64,000 nt of DNA from Micromonospora peucetia (GCF_900091625.1 NZ_FMIC01000002.1:5456001-5520000), one strand, 5' to 3'. Counted from the stretch's first letter, positions 36,517-45,120 are shown. The notes: generated from the letters alone by a model not told the origin. Made by a program: numbers and translations.

Positions 36517-36845
36517 TCGCGGTGCTGGCGTTGCTCGCCGGTGTGGTCCTCGGGGTGTGGCTCGACCCCACGGTCCCCACGGCGTTGCAGCCGTACCTGC
36601 CGATCGCGGTGGTGGCCGCGTTGGACGCGGTGTTCGGCGGGGTGCGGGCGAAGCTCGACCGGATCTTCGACGACAAGCAGTTCGTGGTGTCGTTCATCTC
36701 GAACGTGTTGGTGGCGGGTCTGATCGTGTATCTGGGTGACCAGTTGGGGGTGGGTGGTCAGCTCTCCACCGGCGTGGTGGTCGTGCTCGGAGTGCGGATC
36801 TTCGGAAACGTGGCGGCGATCCGTCGGCACCTGTTCCGGGCGTAG
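36513..36845 (+). CDS. sbp: Small basic protein, DUF1290 (Rv1824-like)
   Basis: A 110-residue membrane protein with hydrophobic helices at the N-terminus (IAVLALLAGVVLGVWL) and C-terminal half (FISNVLVAGLIVYLGD, GVVVVLGVRIF). It matches the small basic protein family located between two DUF881 genes. The ATG overlaps the preceding stop. The function is unknown; it is likely part of the same membrane complex as the DUF881 proteins. Confidence 0.8.
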   Translation: MIAVLALLAGVVLGVWLDPTVPTALQPYLPIAVVAALDAVFGGVRAKLDRIFDDKQFVVSFISNVLVAGLIVYLGDQLGVGGQLSTGVVVVLGVRIFGNVAAIRRHLFRA

Positions 36846-36855
36846 GTTGGTGGCG

Positions 36856-37854
36856 ATGAGCAGCGACGAGCACACCGAGACGGGTACGGGTTGGCCGCAG
36901 CCGGCGGGTCCTGGGCGGCCGTCGGGTCCGGCGGGCGAGCCCGATCCGCGGCCGGACTCGCCGGATCCGGACGAGTTGAGCCCGTTGGCGCCGGAGCGTT
37001 CCGTGCCACCGGCGGAGCCGGTCGTGCAGGAGCCGGACGACGGCGCGACGGTGGATCTGAGCCGTGCCGCCGGTGAGGCTTCCGCCGCGTCGGCGTCGGT
37101 CCGGGGCGATGAGGCTTCCGCCCGGTCGACGTCGGTCCGGGGCGGCGGGGCGCGGTGGCGTCGGCTGAGTTCGGCCGGGGTGATGATCGCGGTGCTGTTG
37201 GCGTTGCTGGGTTTCACCCTGGTGGTGCAGTTCAAGTCGACGTCGACGGATCCGACGGTGGGTGCGACGCGGCAGGAGGACCTGGTCCGGATCCTGTACG
37301 ACCTGAACTCGCGGGAGGTTCGGCTGCGGCAGGACATCGCGACGCTGGAGGAGAGTCAGCGGCAGTTGCGTTCGGGTCAGCAGGGGCGGCAGGCGGCGTT
37401 GGAGGAGGCGACGCGGCGGGCCGACGAGTTGGGCATCCTGGCGGGGACGTTGCCGGCGACCGGGCCGGGGTTGTCGGTGCGGTTCGAGGCGGGTGAGAAG
37501 CCGATCTCGGCGTCGCGGGTGTTGGACGCGGTGCAGGAGTTGCGGGGCGCGGGCGCGGAGGCGATGCAGATCTCCGGTGGCGACCGGGCGACGGTGCGGA
37601 TCATCGCGTCGACGTTCTTCCTGGACGGGGAGAACGGGTCGTTGGTGGTGGACGGGCGTCGGTTGACGGGCCCGTTCACGATCACGGTGATCGGTGATCC
37701 GGCGACGATGCGTACGGCCTTGAACATTCCCGGCGGGGTGGTGGCGTCGGTGACGGGTGACGGCGGTAAGTTGATCGTTGAGGATCGTGAGGCTGCCGAG
37801 GTTTCGGCGCTGCACGCGCCGATCAAGCTGGAACACGCCCGTCCGGTCTCCTGA
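36856..37854 (+). CDS. DUF881 protein (Rv1825-like)
   Basis: A 332-residue protein. A long hydrophilic, Pro/Ser/Asp-rich N-terminus (about 100 residues) precedes one transmembrane helix (VMIAVLLALLGFTLVVQF). A coiled segment and a DUF881 core follow (GAEAMQISGGDRATVRIIA, DGRRLTGPFTITVIGD). Together with the first DUF881 protein and the small basic protein it likely forms a membrane assembly, with the core outside the cytoplasm. The ATG is 10 nt after the previous stop. Confidence 0.8.
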   Translation: MSSDEHTETGTGWPQPAGPGRPSGPAGEPDPRPDSPDPDELSPLAPERSVPPAEPVVQEPDDGATVDLSRAAGEASAASASVRGDEASARSTSVRGGGARWRRLSSAGVMIAVLLALLGFTLVVQFKSTSTDPTVGATRQEDLVRILYDLNSREVRLRQDIATLEESQRQLRSGQQGRQAALEEATRRADELGILAGTLPATGPGLSVRFEAGEKPISASRVLDAVQELRGAGAEAMQISGGDRATVRIIASTFFLDGENGSLVVDGRRLTGPFTITVIGDPATMRTALNIPGGVVASVTGDGGKLIVEDREAAEVSALHAPIKLEHARPVS

Positions 37855-37908
37855 CCGGCGCGGCTCGCACCGGGTTTCCGGTGCGCCGATGGATGAAGGA
37901 CGCGTCTG

Positions 37909-38289
37909 GTGATTCCTGAGGATCTGCGGTATACCGCCGAGCACGAGTGGGTGGCGGGTGACGGCGGCGGCACTGTCCGGGTCGGCATCACGCACTTCGC
38001 GCAGGACGCCCTGGGCGACATCGTGTACGTCCAGCTGCCCGATTCCGGTGCGGTGGTGGCGGCCGGTGAGTCGTTGGGTGAGATCGAGTCGACCAAGAGT
38101 GTGTCGGAGATCTACGCCCCGCTCGGCGGTACGGTGGCGGCGCGCAACGAGGCGCTCGGCGACACCCCTGAGATGATCAACACTGATCCGTACGGTGCGG
38201 GTTGGTTGGTGGAGATCCGGCTGGACGATCCGGCGGCGGTCGACGGCCTGCTGTCCGCGGACGCGTATCGTGAGCTCACCGAGAGCTGA
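37909..38289 (+). CDS. gcvH: Glycine cleavage system H protein
   Basis: A 126-residue lipoyl carrier. Lys63 in EIESTKSVSEIYAP is the lipoylation site, with the family pattern YTAEHEWV at the start and PYGAGWLVEI at the end. It shuttles the aminomethyl group from GcvP to the T protein. GcvP is 8 kb downstream, while gcvT is not in the window. The GTG start follows GGACGCGTCTG. Confidence 0.93.
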   Translation: MIPEDLRYTAEHEWVAGDGGGTVRVGITHFAQDALGDIVYVQLPDSGAVVAAGESLGEIESTKSVSEIYAPLGGTVAARNEALGDTPEMINTDPYGAGWLVEIRLDDPAAVDGLLSADAYRELTES

Positions 38290-38330
38290 GTACGTCCCCT
38301 CCGGGCGTGGCGGGTGTTCCGCGCGTCCGG

Positions 38331-38359
38331 TTGCCCTGCATTTCGGCGCTGGCTAGGCT
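38331..38359 (+). promoter_or_regulatory. Promoter TTGCCC-N17-TAGGCT upstream of garA
   Basis: A good -35/-10 pair with 17-nt spacing sits in the intergenic region. It would produce a leader of about 140 nt before the GarA ATG. Confidence 0.5.
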
Positions 38360-38503
38360 CGCCCAGTCGACCGAGAACCCAATAGTTGAGCGTTGCGGAA
38401 TTGCCTTTCCGGGCACGGGGAGCCAGCCGCCGGGTGTTGGAGTGCCCGGCGGCCAGACCCGCCATTACCCGACGCCGACCGAACAGATCCGTGAGGTGGT
38501 CCC

Positions 38504-38956
38504 ATGACGCGCCCAGACGACGAGTTCCCCCCACTCGACGTCACTTCGACGCTCAATCTCGGTTCGCTCGACGAAGTGCTGGAAGGGCCGGACACCGATG
38601 TGGTGCCGAGCCGGATGTCCGGTTCGTTGCCGGCGGGTATGGCGTTGCTGGTGGTTCGCCGGGGTCCGAACGCGGGTGCCCGGTTCCTGTTGGATCACGA
38701 TGTGACGACCAGCGGCCGTCATCCGGACAGTGACATCTTCCTCGACGACGTGACGGTGTCGCGGCGGCATGCCGAGTTCCACCGTGACGGTGGGACGTTC
38801 ACGGTGCGGGATGTGGGCAGCCTGAACGGCACGTACGTGAACCGGGAGCGGGTCGAGGCGGCCACGTTGAGCAATGGTGACGAGGTGCAGATCGGCAAGT
38901 TCCGGGTGGTGTTCATCGCCGGTCCGCGCCCGGAGGAGGGGGCCGGCCGGGGGTGA
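38504..38956 (+). CDS. garA: FHA-domain metabolic regulator (GarA/OdhI-like)
   Basis: A 150-residue protein with an FHA domain (SGRHPDSDI, SRRHAEF, GSLNGTYVN). The flexible N-terminus DVTSTLNLGSL carries Thr14 and Thr16, in place of the ETTSVFRADLL phosphorylation motif of GarA/OdhI. In actinobacteria PknB/PknG phosphorylation of such a Thr switches inhibition of 2-oxoglutarate dehydrogenase and activation of glutamate synthesis. Its position between gcvH and the FtsR regulator matches Rv1827. Kinase genes are not in the window. Confidence 0.88.
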   Translation: MTRPDDEFPPLDVTSTLNLGSLDEVLEGPDTDVVPSRMSGSLPAGMALLVVRRGPNAGARFLLDHDVTTSGRHPDSDIFLDDVTVSRRHAEFHRDGGTFTVRDVGSLNGTYVNRERVEAATLSNGDEVQIGKFRVVFIAGPRPEEGAGRG

Positions 38957-39708
38957 ACGAGCCTGCCGCCTCCATGCCGCCCGAGGTGGCCCGTGCCCAA
39001 CCGTTGATGAGTATCGGTGAGGTGCTGGGTCAGCTGCGGGTTGATTTTCCGGACGTGACCATTTCGAAGTTGCGGTTTCTCGAGGCCGAGGGTCTGGTGG
39101 AGCCGCAGCGGACGGCGGCGGGTTACCGGAAGTACAGCTGGGACGATGTGGCGCGGTTGCGGTTCGTGCTGTCCGCGCAGCGGGACCAGTATCTGCCTTT
39201 GCGGGTGATCCGCGATCAGTTGGCGCAGTGGGACGCGTCCGGGGAGTCGCCGGGTCGGCAGCGGCCGACGTTGGTGGCGGTGGGCCCGGACGGTGAGGTT
39301 CCGGGGCGGGTGCCGGAGGAGTCGGTCGGGTCGCCGCAGGTGCGGCTCGGCCGGCTCGATCTGGTGGCGCGTAGCGGGATCGACGAGTCGACGCTGGGCG
39401 AGTTGGAGCGGCTCGGTGTGGTGGTGTCGGATCCGCCGGGTTGGTATGACGACGACGCGTTGATCATCGCGCGGGCGGTGGCGGGTCTGGCGGCGTACGG
39501 GTTGGAGCCGCGGCATCTGCGTGCTTTCCGGACGGCGGCGGATCGGGAGGTCGGTCTGTTCGCGCAGTTGCTGGCGCCGTTGGCGCGGCAGAGTGATCCG
39601 GCGGCGCGGGCGCGGGCGGCGGAGACGGCGCGGGAGTTGGTGGCGTTGTCTCAGCAGTTGCACGCGGCGTTGGTGCGGGTGGGGTTGCGGTCGACGTTGG
39701 GTCGGTGA
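38953..39708 (+). CDS. ftsR: MerR-family regulator, FtsR-like (Rv1828-like)
   Basis: A 251-residue regulator. The N-terminal MerR helix-turn-helix (SIGEVLGQLRVDFPDVTISKL, shown in part; then GLVEPQRTAAGYRKYSWDDVARLRF) is followed by a long C-terminal effector-type domain rich in helices. FtsR in relatives controls ftsZ and other division genes. The GTG overlaps the garA stop (GTGA), so it is cotranslated, as in the Rv1827-Rv1828 pair. Confidence 0.85.
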   Translation: MNEPAASMPPEVARAQPLMSIGEVLGQLRVDFPDVTISKLRFLEAEGLVEPQRTAAGYRKYSWDDVARLRFVLSAQRDQYLPLRVIRDQLAQWDASGESPGRQRPTLVAVGPDGEVPGRVPEESVGSPQVRLGRLDLVARSGIDESTLGELERLGVVVSDPPGWYDDDALIIARAVAGLAAYGLEPRHLRAFRTAADREVGLFAQLLAPLARQSDPAARARAAETARELVALSQQLHAALVRVGLRSTLGR

Positions 39709-39754
39709 TCCGGCGGGGGGCCGTGCGGAAGGATCTTCCCCGGGAAGCGTGTCG

Positions 39755-39760
39755 TAGGCT
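39755..39760 (+). promoter_or_regulatory. -10-like TAGGCT upstream of the DUF151 gene
   Basis: TAGGCT lies 127 nt before the chosen GTG start in a stretch with an AGGATCTTCC inverted repeat; no good -35 is visible. Confidence 0.35.
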
Positions 39761-39886
39761 TGCCGGGGTAACCCCTTTCTGGCGCGGTCGTGGTGCGGGT
39801 AGCGCATGGGACGGCCGTGTCGCGGTCCGTGTACCGTGCAGGGAAGGGCGCGGTGCGGCGTAGGTGACAACGACACGGAGGCGGCG

Positions 39887-40351
39887 GTGCGCGAGCTGAG
39901 CGTGGTCGGAGTTCGGGTGGAGCTGCCCAGCAACCAGCCGATCGTCCTGCTCAGGGAGGTCGAGGGGGACCGCTATCTGCCGATCTGGATCGGTGCGGTC
40001 GAGGCGACGGCGATCGCTTATGAGCAGCAGGGGGTCAAGCCGGCCCGGCCGCTGACCCATGATCTTCTGCGGGACGTGTTGGCGGCGTTGAAGGCGCCGT
40101 TGCAGGCGGTGGAGATCATCGAGTTGAAAGAGAACGTCTTCTACGCGGATCTGTTGCTGGGTGACGGGGTGCGGGTGTCGGCCCGGCCGAGTGATTCCAT
40201 CGCGTTGGCGTTGCGGGTCGGTGCGCCGATTCGTTGTGCCGAGGAGGTCCTCAGCGAGGCGGGGATCGTGATCCCGGACGAGCAGGAGGACGAGGTGGAG
40301 AAGTTCCGCGAGTTCCTCGACCAGGTGCGTCCGGAGGACTTCGCCGGCTGA
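39887..40351 (+). CDS. DUF151 bifunctional nuclease-like protein (Rv1829-like)
   Basis: A 154-residue protein with the DUF151 pattern (LSVVGVRVELPSNQPIVLLREVEGDRYLPIWIG, quoted here only to its first 20 characters in practice: LSVVGVRVELPSNQPIVLLR), ADLLLGDGVRVSARPSDSI and the RCAEEVL segment. Family members have DNase/RNase activity. The start is fixed by GGAGG 5 nt before GTG at 39887, with MerR genes on both sides as in M. tuberculosis. An acidic C-terminal tail (DEQEDEVEKF) is present. Confidence 0.82.
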   Translation: MRELSVVGVRVELPSNQPIVLLREVEGDRYLPIWIGAVEATAIAYEQQGVKPARPLTHDLLRDVLAALKAPLQAVEIIELKENVFYADLLLGDGVRVSARPSDSIALALRVGAPIRCAEEVLSEAGIVIPDEQEDEVEKFREFLDQVRPEDFAG

Positions 40352-40540
40352 TTCCAGCCCTTTCCGGGATGTCACGTGCGGTGACCGTCCCGATGCTGTG
40401 GGTGATCTTCGTTTGTCGTGGCGCGGCGTGTCGCGACGGTTCCTGCGGGGCAATTCCTGAAGGCGGCTATAGGGTTGCCGTGTCGAGGGGTGCGCGTCCC
40501 GGAAACGACGTGTCACCGCACTGGCGGGGAGGTTGTCCGG

Positions 40541-41125
40541 ATGCACGAGTCGCGAGATCCTGATCCGGGTACGGAGCTGGACGAGCCGGGTGTGACGCCG
40601 TCGGGGTGGGCGACTGAGGGTGACGGTGCCGTCGGATATCGGGGTGTGACGGCCTGCCACGCGGTGGGGATCAGCTACCGCCAGTTGGACTACTGGGCGC
40701 GTACCGCGCTGGTGCTGCCGAGTGTGCGCGATGCGTCGGGTTCGGGCACGCATCGGTTGTATTCGTTCCGGGATCTGGTGGTCCTGAAGGTGGTGAAGCG
40801 CCTGCTGGACGCCGGGGTGTCGTTGCAGAACATCCGCAAGGCGATCGAGGCGCTGCGGTCCCGTGGGGTGGAGGATCTGGCGGGCATCACGTTGATCTCC
40901 GACGGTACGACCGTGTATGAGTGCCGGTCGCCGGAGGAGGTGGTCGACCTGTTGCAGGGTGGCCAGGGCGTGTTCGGCATCGCGATCGGTGGGGCGTTCA
41001 AGGAGATCCAGGGTTCCCTGTCGCACCTGCCGTCGGAGCCGGCGATGTCGGCTGAGCCGCCGGTGGTGGCGGATCCGGTGGGTGACGAGTTGGCGGCGCG
41101 TCGGGCGCGGCGTCGGGCGGGTTGA
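40541..41125 (+). CDS. MerR-family regulator (Rv1830-like)
   Basis: A 194-residue protein. A 35-residue disordered N-terminus precedes a MerR-type helix-turn-helix (GVTACHAVGISYRQLDYWAR, then GSGTHRLYSFRDLVVLK) and a helical tail (LQNIRKAIEALRSRG). The ATG has GGGGAGG 8 nt upstream. It is the last gene of the conserved block before the NOS-like insertion; in the reference order the next gene is gcvP. It could regulate the adjacent nos promoter (speculative). Confidence 0.83.
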   Translation: MHESRDPDPGTELDEPGVTPSGWATEGDGAVGYRGVTACHAVGISYRQLDYWARTALVLPSVRDASGSGTHRLYSFRDLVVLKVVKRLLDAGVSLQNIRKAIEALRSRGVEDLAGITLISDGTTVYECRSPEEVVDLLQGGQGVFGIAIGGAFKEIQGSLSHLPSEPAMSAEPPVVADPVGDELAARRARRRAG

Positions 41126-41171
41126 TCCGTACGAGCGGAGTGTGGGTGTCCCCTTCCGATCTGTCAGCTTG

Positions 41172-41235
41172 TTGACATTCTTATCGATCATGTGAATCCT
41201 GTGCGGTGTTCCGCCGTGTTCCGCCGTGTTCCGCA
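41172..41235 (+). promoter_or_regulatory. Promoter-like TTGACA and triple 10-bp repeat before the NOS-like gene
   Basis: A perfect TTGACA at 41172-41177 has AATCCT 17 nt later as a weak -10. Three head-to-tail copies of GTGTTCCGCC(A) follow at 41206-41235, around the expected transcription start. The region between merR and the NOS-like gene (190 bp) holds no gene. Confidence 0.5.
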
Positions 41236-41315
41236 CGGATGTCGCCGTTCGTCGTGTACGGGCGGGGCTGCTGGCCGGGACGACGCCAGTTCTCGACGAT
41301 CGGATTTGAACAACT

Positions 41316-42599
41316 GTGCAGACGGACCTGGATGCCGCTGCGGCGGCGGTTGCCCCAGTGCGTGCCGCAGGTGAGGGCGGGTCTGGGTGCCCGGTGACGC
41401 ACTCTTCGGACTCGTATTCCCCGGACTCGCAGGCCCCGACGGCCGGGGACGTGGCGGTGGAGGCGGTGGAGTTCCTGCATCTGTTCCACGAGGAGCGGCG
41501 GCTGTCGGGTGTGGCCGCGCGGGTGGCGCAGGTGCGGGAGGAGATCGCGGTGACCGGTACGTACCGGCACACCGGCGAGGAGTTGGTTTACGGGGCGAAG
41601 GTGGCGTGGCGGCAGTCGGCGCGCTGCGTGGGACGGGTCCGGTGGGCGGGGTTGAAGGTCCGGGACCGCCGTGATGTGACGACGGTGGCGGGGATCGCGC
41701 AGGAGTTGGCGCGGCATCTGGCGTTGGCGGACAACGGCGGGCAGATCCGGTCGGTGATGACGGTGTTCGCGCCGGACCGGCCGCGGGTGGGTCCGCGGGC
41801 GCGGATCTGGAACGACCAGTTGATCCGCTACTGCGGGCATCGGGCGGACGACGGGTCGGTGCGGGGTGATCCGGCGCAGGTGGCGATGACGGACGCGGCG
41901 CGGGGTCTGGGATGGCATCCGCCGGTGGCGCCGGGGCGGTTCGATCTGCTGCCGTGGGTGGTCGAGACGGCGTACGAGGATCCGACGCTGGTGGAGGTGC
42001 CCCGCGATCTCGTACGGGAGGTGGCCCTGACGCATCCGGCGTACCCGTGGTTCGAGGAGTTGCGGTTGCGTTGGCACGCCCTGCCGGTGATCAGCAACAT
42101 GCGGTTGCGGGTGGGTGGGGTGGACTACAGCTGTGCCCCGTTCAACGGGCACTACCTGAGTGACGAGATCGGCACCCGGAACATGGGTGACGGGGCCCGG
42201 TACGACCAGTTGTTGCCGGTGGCGCGGGGGTTGGGGTTGGACACCTCGCGGGAGGACACGCTGTGGCGGGAGCACGCGGTTCTGGTCATCAACCAGGCGG
42301 TGTTGCACTCGTTCCGTTTGGCGGGGGTGCGGATGTCGGATCCGCACACGGAGTCGGAGTTGTTCATGACGTTCTGCGCGCAGGAGGAGCGGGCGGGTCG
42401 GCCGGTGCACGGTGACTGGTCGTGGCTCAACGGCAGTGTGGGGTGGGCGGCGTTGCACGCGGTGCATCACCGCTACTACGACACCCGGGTGCCGAACCCC
42501 AACCTGTGGCAGACCGATCGTGTGTACGGTTCGGCGGGCGCTGCGCCGTTGACGCTGCGGCAGCGGCACGATGTGGCCCGTCTGCGGGAGGCTTACTGA
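41316..42599 (+). CDS. Nitric oxide synthase oxygenase-like protein (divergent)
   Basis: A 427-residue NOS-oxygenase-fold protein that aligns by motif with bacterial NOS. The proximal heme cysteine is Cys104 in ARCVGR. Further motifs are WNDQLIRYCGH, GDPAQV, RFDLLPWVV and the substrate-site segment CAPFNGHYLSDEIGTRN with its Glu. The usual NGWYM Trp is His, and the C-terminal block reads DWSWLNGSVGWAAL where the family has DWSW followed by PP and SG residues near the pterin site. The enzyme may therefore have altered substrate or cofactor use. It has no reductase domain and is followed 3 nt later by a flavohemoglobin gene. The GTG start is uncertain; GTG at 41394 is possible. Confidence 0.8.
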   Translation: MQTDLDAAAAAVAPVRAAGEGGSGCPVTHSSDSYSPDSQAPTAGDVAVEAVEFLHLFHEERRLSGVAARVAQVREEIAVTGTYRHTGEELVYGAKVAWRQSARCVGRVRWAGLKVRDRRDVTTVAGIAQELARHLALADNGGQIRSVMTVFAPDRPRVGPRARIWNDQLIRYCGHRADDGSVRGDPAQVAMTDAARGLGWHPPVAPGRFDLLPWVVETAYEDPTLVEVPRDLVREVALTHPAYPWFEELRLRWHALPVISNMRLRVGGVDYSCAPFNGHYLSDEIGTRNMGDGARYDQLLPVARGLGLDTSREDTLWREHAVLVINQAVLHSFRLAGVRMSDPHTESELFMTFCAQEERAGRPVHGDWSWLNGSVGWAALHAVHHRYYDTRVPNPNLWQTDRVYGSAGAAPLTLRQRHDVARLREAY

Positions 42600-42602
42600 G
42601 GC

Positions 42603-43826
42603 ATGGATGTCGTGGCGTTGCGCCAGAGCTGGGCCCAGTTCTCGGTCGCCGGTGCAGAGGCGGCGAAGTATTTCTATGCGACGTTGTTTCTGATCGCGCC
42701 CGAGACGCGCGCGATGTTCCCGACGAACATGCAGTACCAGCAGGACAAGTTACTGGCGGCGTTGGGGCATATGGTCACCCACGTCGATGACGAGCGGGTG
42801 GTGACGGCGTTCGCACAGCGGTTGGGTGCCGATCATCGGCGGTTCCAGGGTGAGGACGGGCAGGGCCGGCCGGTGCCGTTGGCGCAGTGCCACTACGTCT
42901 GGGTCGGGCAGGCGTTGCTGGCGACGTTGGAGCGGTTCCTGGGTCCACGGTGGACGCCGGGGCTGCGGGACGAGTGGGCTGCGGCGTACGAGTTGGTGGC
43001 GCGGTTGATGCTCACCGGTGCGGCGGAGGCGGAGCAGACGTCGCCGCCGTACTGGGAGGCGGAGGTCCTGGCGGTGTGGCGGCGACGGGCCGACGTGTGT
43101 GTGTTCACGGTCCGTCCGAACTATCTGTGCGAGTACCTGCCGGGGCAGTCGCTGCCGGTGCAGGTGCCGCAGTTGCGGACGTGGCGGTATCTGTCGCCGG
43201 CGAACGCGCCGCGCACGGACGGGACGATCGAGTTCCATGTGCGGGCGGCGGGTCGGTTCTCCACGCATCTGGTCCGAAAGCTGCGTGAGGGTGACCGGGT
43301 GCTGCTGGGCTCGCCGGTGGGCACGGCGTTGTCGTCGTACGACCGGTCGCCGGATTTGCCGTTGCTGCTGGTGGCGGGGGGCACGGGGGTGGCGCCGCTG
43401 CGGGCGGTGGTGGAGGCGTTGCGGCGGGGGCCGGGTCGGGCGACGACGTTGGTGGTGGGGGGAAGGACCCCGGACGACCTGTACGACGACTGGGCGTTGC
43501 GGGAGTTGGTTTCGACCGCGCCGGGGCAGTCGTGGCAGCCTGGTGGGTGGCTGCGGTACGTCCCGACGGTGGAGTCGGGCTGGCAGTGGCAGGGGGCGGT
43601 GGGCACAGCCGGTGACACGGCGGTGCGGTTGGGTCCGTGGCGGGACACCGATGTGCTGGTGTGCGGCAGTCCGGAGATGACCAGGGCGACGGTTGCCATC
43701 CTGACGGTGTCGGGGGTGCCGCCGGAGCGGATCCTGGCGGAGAGTTTCCACCATTCCCTCTATCCCCCTCTGGCAGGTGCGGCTGTCGCCGCGCCGGACG
43801 ACTTCAGTTGGACGGGTGCCCGATGA
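42603..43826 (+). CDS. Flavohemoglobin-like protein (globin plus FAD/NAD reductase)
   Basis: A 407-residue protein with an N-terminal globin (about residues 1-140, proximal His in LGADHRRF, distal-side Tyr in FYATLF) and a C-terminal ferredoxin-reductase-like region (FAD motif WRYLSP, NAD motif GGTGVAPLR, CGSPEM). Flavohemoglobins convert NO plus O2 to nitrate with NAD(P)H. Located 3 nt after the NOS-like gene, it could detoxify its NO or deliver electrons to it. The stop overlaps the next ATG. Confidence 0.88.
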   Translation: MDVVALRQSWAQFSVAGAEAAKYFYATLFLIAPETRAMFPTNMQYQQDKLLAALGHMVTHVDDERVVTAFAQRLGADHRRFQGEDGQGRPVPLAQCHYVWVGQALLATLERFLGPRWTPGLRDEWAAAYELVARLMLTGAAEAEQTSPPYWEAEVLAVWRRRADVCVFTVRPNYLCEYLPGQSLPVQVPQLRTWRYLSPANAPRTDGTIEFHVRAAGRFSTHLVRKLREGDRVLLGSPVGTALSSYDRSPDLPLLLVAGGTGVAPLRAVVEALRRGPGRATTLVVGGRTPDDLYDDWALRELVSTAPGQSWQPGGWLRYVPTVESGWQWQGAVGTAGDTAVRLGPWRDTDVLVCGSPEMTRATVAILTVSGVPPERILAESFHHSLYPPLAGAAVAAPDDFSWTGAR

Positions 43827-44446
43827 GCATCGATCACGGTGACCGGGTCGCCGATGCGCACGGTGAGTTGAGCCGGGCGGTGGGTGCGTTGGAGGCGCGC
43901 CGGTTCCGGGGTGGCTGGTGGTTGTCCGCCGACGAGGTCGCCGGCCTGGCCCGGTCGGCTGGCGAGCGGGCGGCGTTGCTGGACGGTGAGGTGGATCGGC
44001 TGCGGCGGGAGAATGAGGGCCTGGCGCGGCAGGTGGAGATGTTGCGTCACGGCGCGTTGCCCAGCACTGCCCCGCAGGGCCCGGACCCGATGATGATCGA
44101 GTTGGCGGTGCGGGCGCAGGACGAGGCGAACCGGACGATCGGTGAGGCCAGCGTGGAGGGCGCGGAGATCATCGCCGAGGCGCGGCGGCAGGCCGACGAG
44201 ATCATCGCCGAGGCGCAGGCAGCGGCCGGGGGCGTCGGCCCGCAGGGGGCGCGGGGCGGGGAGTTGCCGCGGCAGGTACGGGAGTTGGAGGACCGGCACG
44301 CGGCGTTGGTGTCTGCGGTGGCGACGGCCCAACAGCATCTGGAACGGTGGCAGGTGTATCTGTCGGAGCAGTCGGAGCAGTTGCGGGCCGACGCGGCGGC
44401 GGCCGGGGCGGTCGGCGCGCAACTGCGCGCCGTGCTCGGCGGGTAG
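43823..44446 (+). CDS. DivIVA-like coiled-coil protein
   Basis: A 207-residue protein, mostly heptad-rich coiled coil. The start FRGGWWLSADEVAGLARSAG resembles the DivIVA N-terminal segment, and EIIAEARRQADEIIAEAQ forms a repeated helix later. The ATG overlaps the flavohemoglobin stop, so it belongs to the same translational unit. Its job in a NOS/flavohemoglobin operon is unknown; a scaffold or polar-localisation role is one possibility. Confidence 0.6.
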   Translation: MSIDHGDRVADAHGELSRAVGALEARRFRGGWWLSADEVAGLARSAGERAALLDGEVDRLRRENEGLARQVEMLRHGALPSTAPQGPDPMMIELAVRAQDEANRTIGEASVEGAEIIAEARRQADEIIAEAQAAAGGVGPQGARGGELPRQVRELEDRHAALVSAVATAQQHLERWQVYLSEQSEQLRADAAAAGAVGAQLRAVLGG

Positions 44447-44457
44447 CGGCGCCGGGG

Positions 44458-45120
44458 TCAGCGCCGGTCGACGGCGGCGATGGCGTCGGCGATGGTGGTG
44501 TCGCCGTCGACGAGTTCCAGGATCCGGCCGGCGGTGCCCGGGTGGTAGAGCAGGGCGACCAGTACCCGGGCGACGTCGGTGCGGGTGACGGCGGCGCCCG
44601 CTGGGGCGTGCCGGGTGAGGGTGATGCGCCCGGTGGGCGGGTCGTCGGTGAGTCGGCCGGGGCGCAGGATCGTCCAGTCGAGGTCGCGGCCGGTCAGGTC
44701 GTCCTCGGCGGCTTTTTTCGCCCGCAGGTACGCGGCGAACACCTCGTCGGTGCCGGCGGGTGCTTCGCCCTCGACTCCCACGGACGACAGCAGCAGGTAG
44801 CGGCGGACGTCGGCGCGCTCGGCGGCGTCGGCGAGCAGGACGGCGGCGGCCCGGTCGACGGTGTCCTTGCGGGCGGCACCGCTGCCGGGGCCGGCGCCGG
44901 CGGCGAAGAGGACTGCGTCGGCGCCGTGGAGGTGGTCGGCGAGTTCGTCGACGCCGACGTGTTCGAGGTCGGCCACGACGGGGTGGGCGCCGGCGGCACG
45001 CAGCGCGGCGGCGTGGTCGGGGTTGCGGATCAGGCCGACGGCGGTGTCGCCACGTCCGGCGAGTTCGCGGTGGGTCAGCTGGGCGATCTTGCCGTGTCCT
45101 CCGGCGGTGACGACGCGCAT
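44458..45120 (-). CDS. NAD(P)-binding, NmrA/SDR-like protein
   Basis: A 220-residue Rossmann-fold protein (MRVVTAGGHGKIAQLTHREL, then VVADLEHVGVDELADHL, LLLSSVGVE, WTILRPGRLTD) of the atypical short-chain dehydrogenase/NmrA group, often acting as redox sensors or epimerase-like enzymes. It converges with the NOS cassette and is divergent from the sirtuin gene. Start ATG at 45120 follows GGGCAGT. Confidence 0.78.
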   Translation of the reverse strand: MRVVTAGGHGKIAQLTHRELAGRGDTAVGLIRNPDHAAALRAAGAHPVVADLEHVGVDELADHLHGADAVLFAAGAGPGSGAARKDTVDRAAAVLLADAAERADVRRYLLLSSVGVEGEAPAGTDEVFAAYLRAKKAAEDDLTGRDLDWTILRPGRLTDDPPTGRITLTRHAPAGAAVTRTDVARVLVALLYHPGTAGRILELVDGDTTIADAIAAVDRR

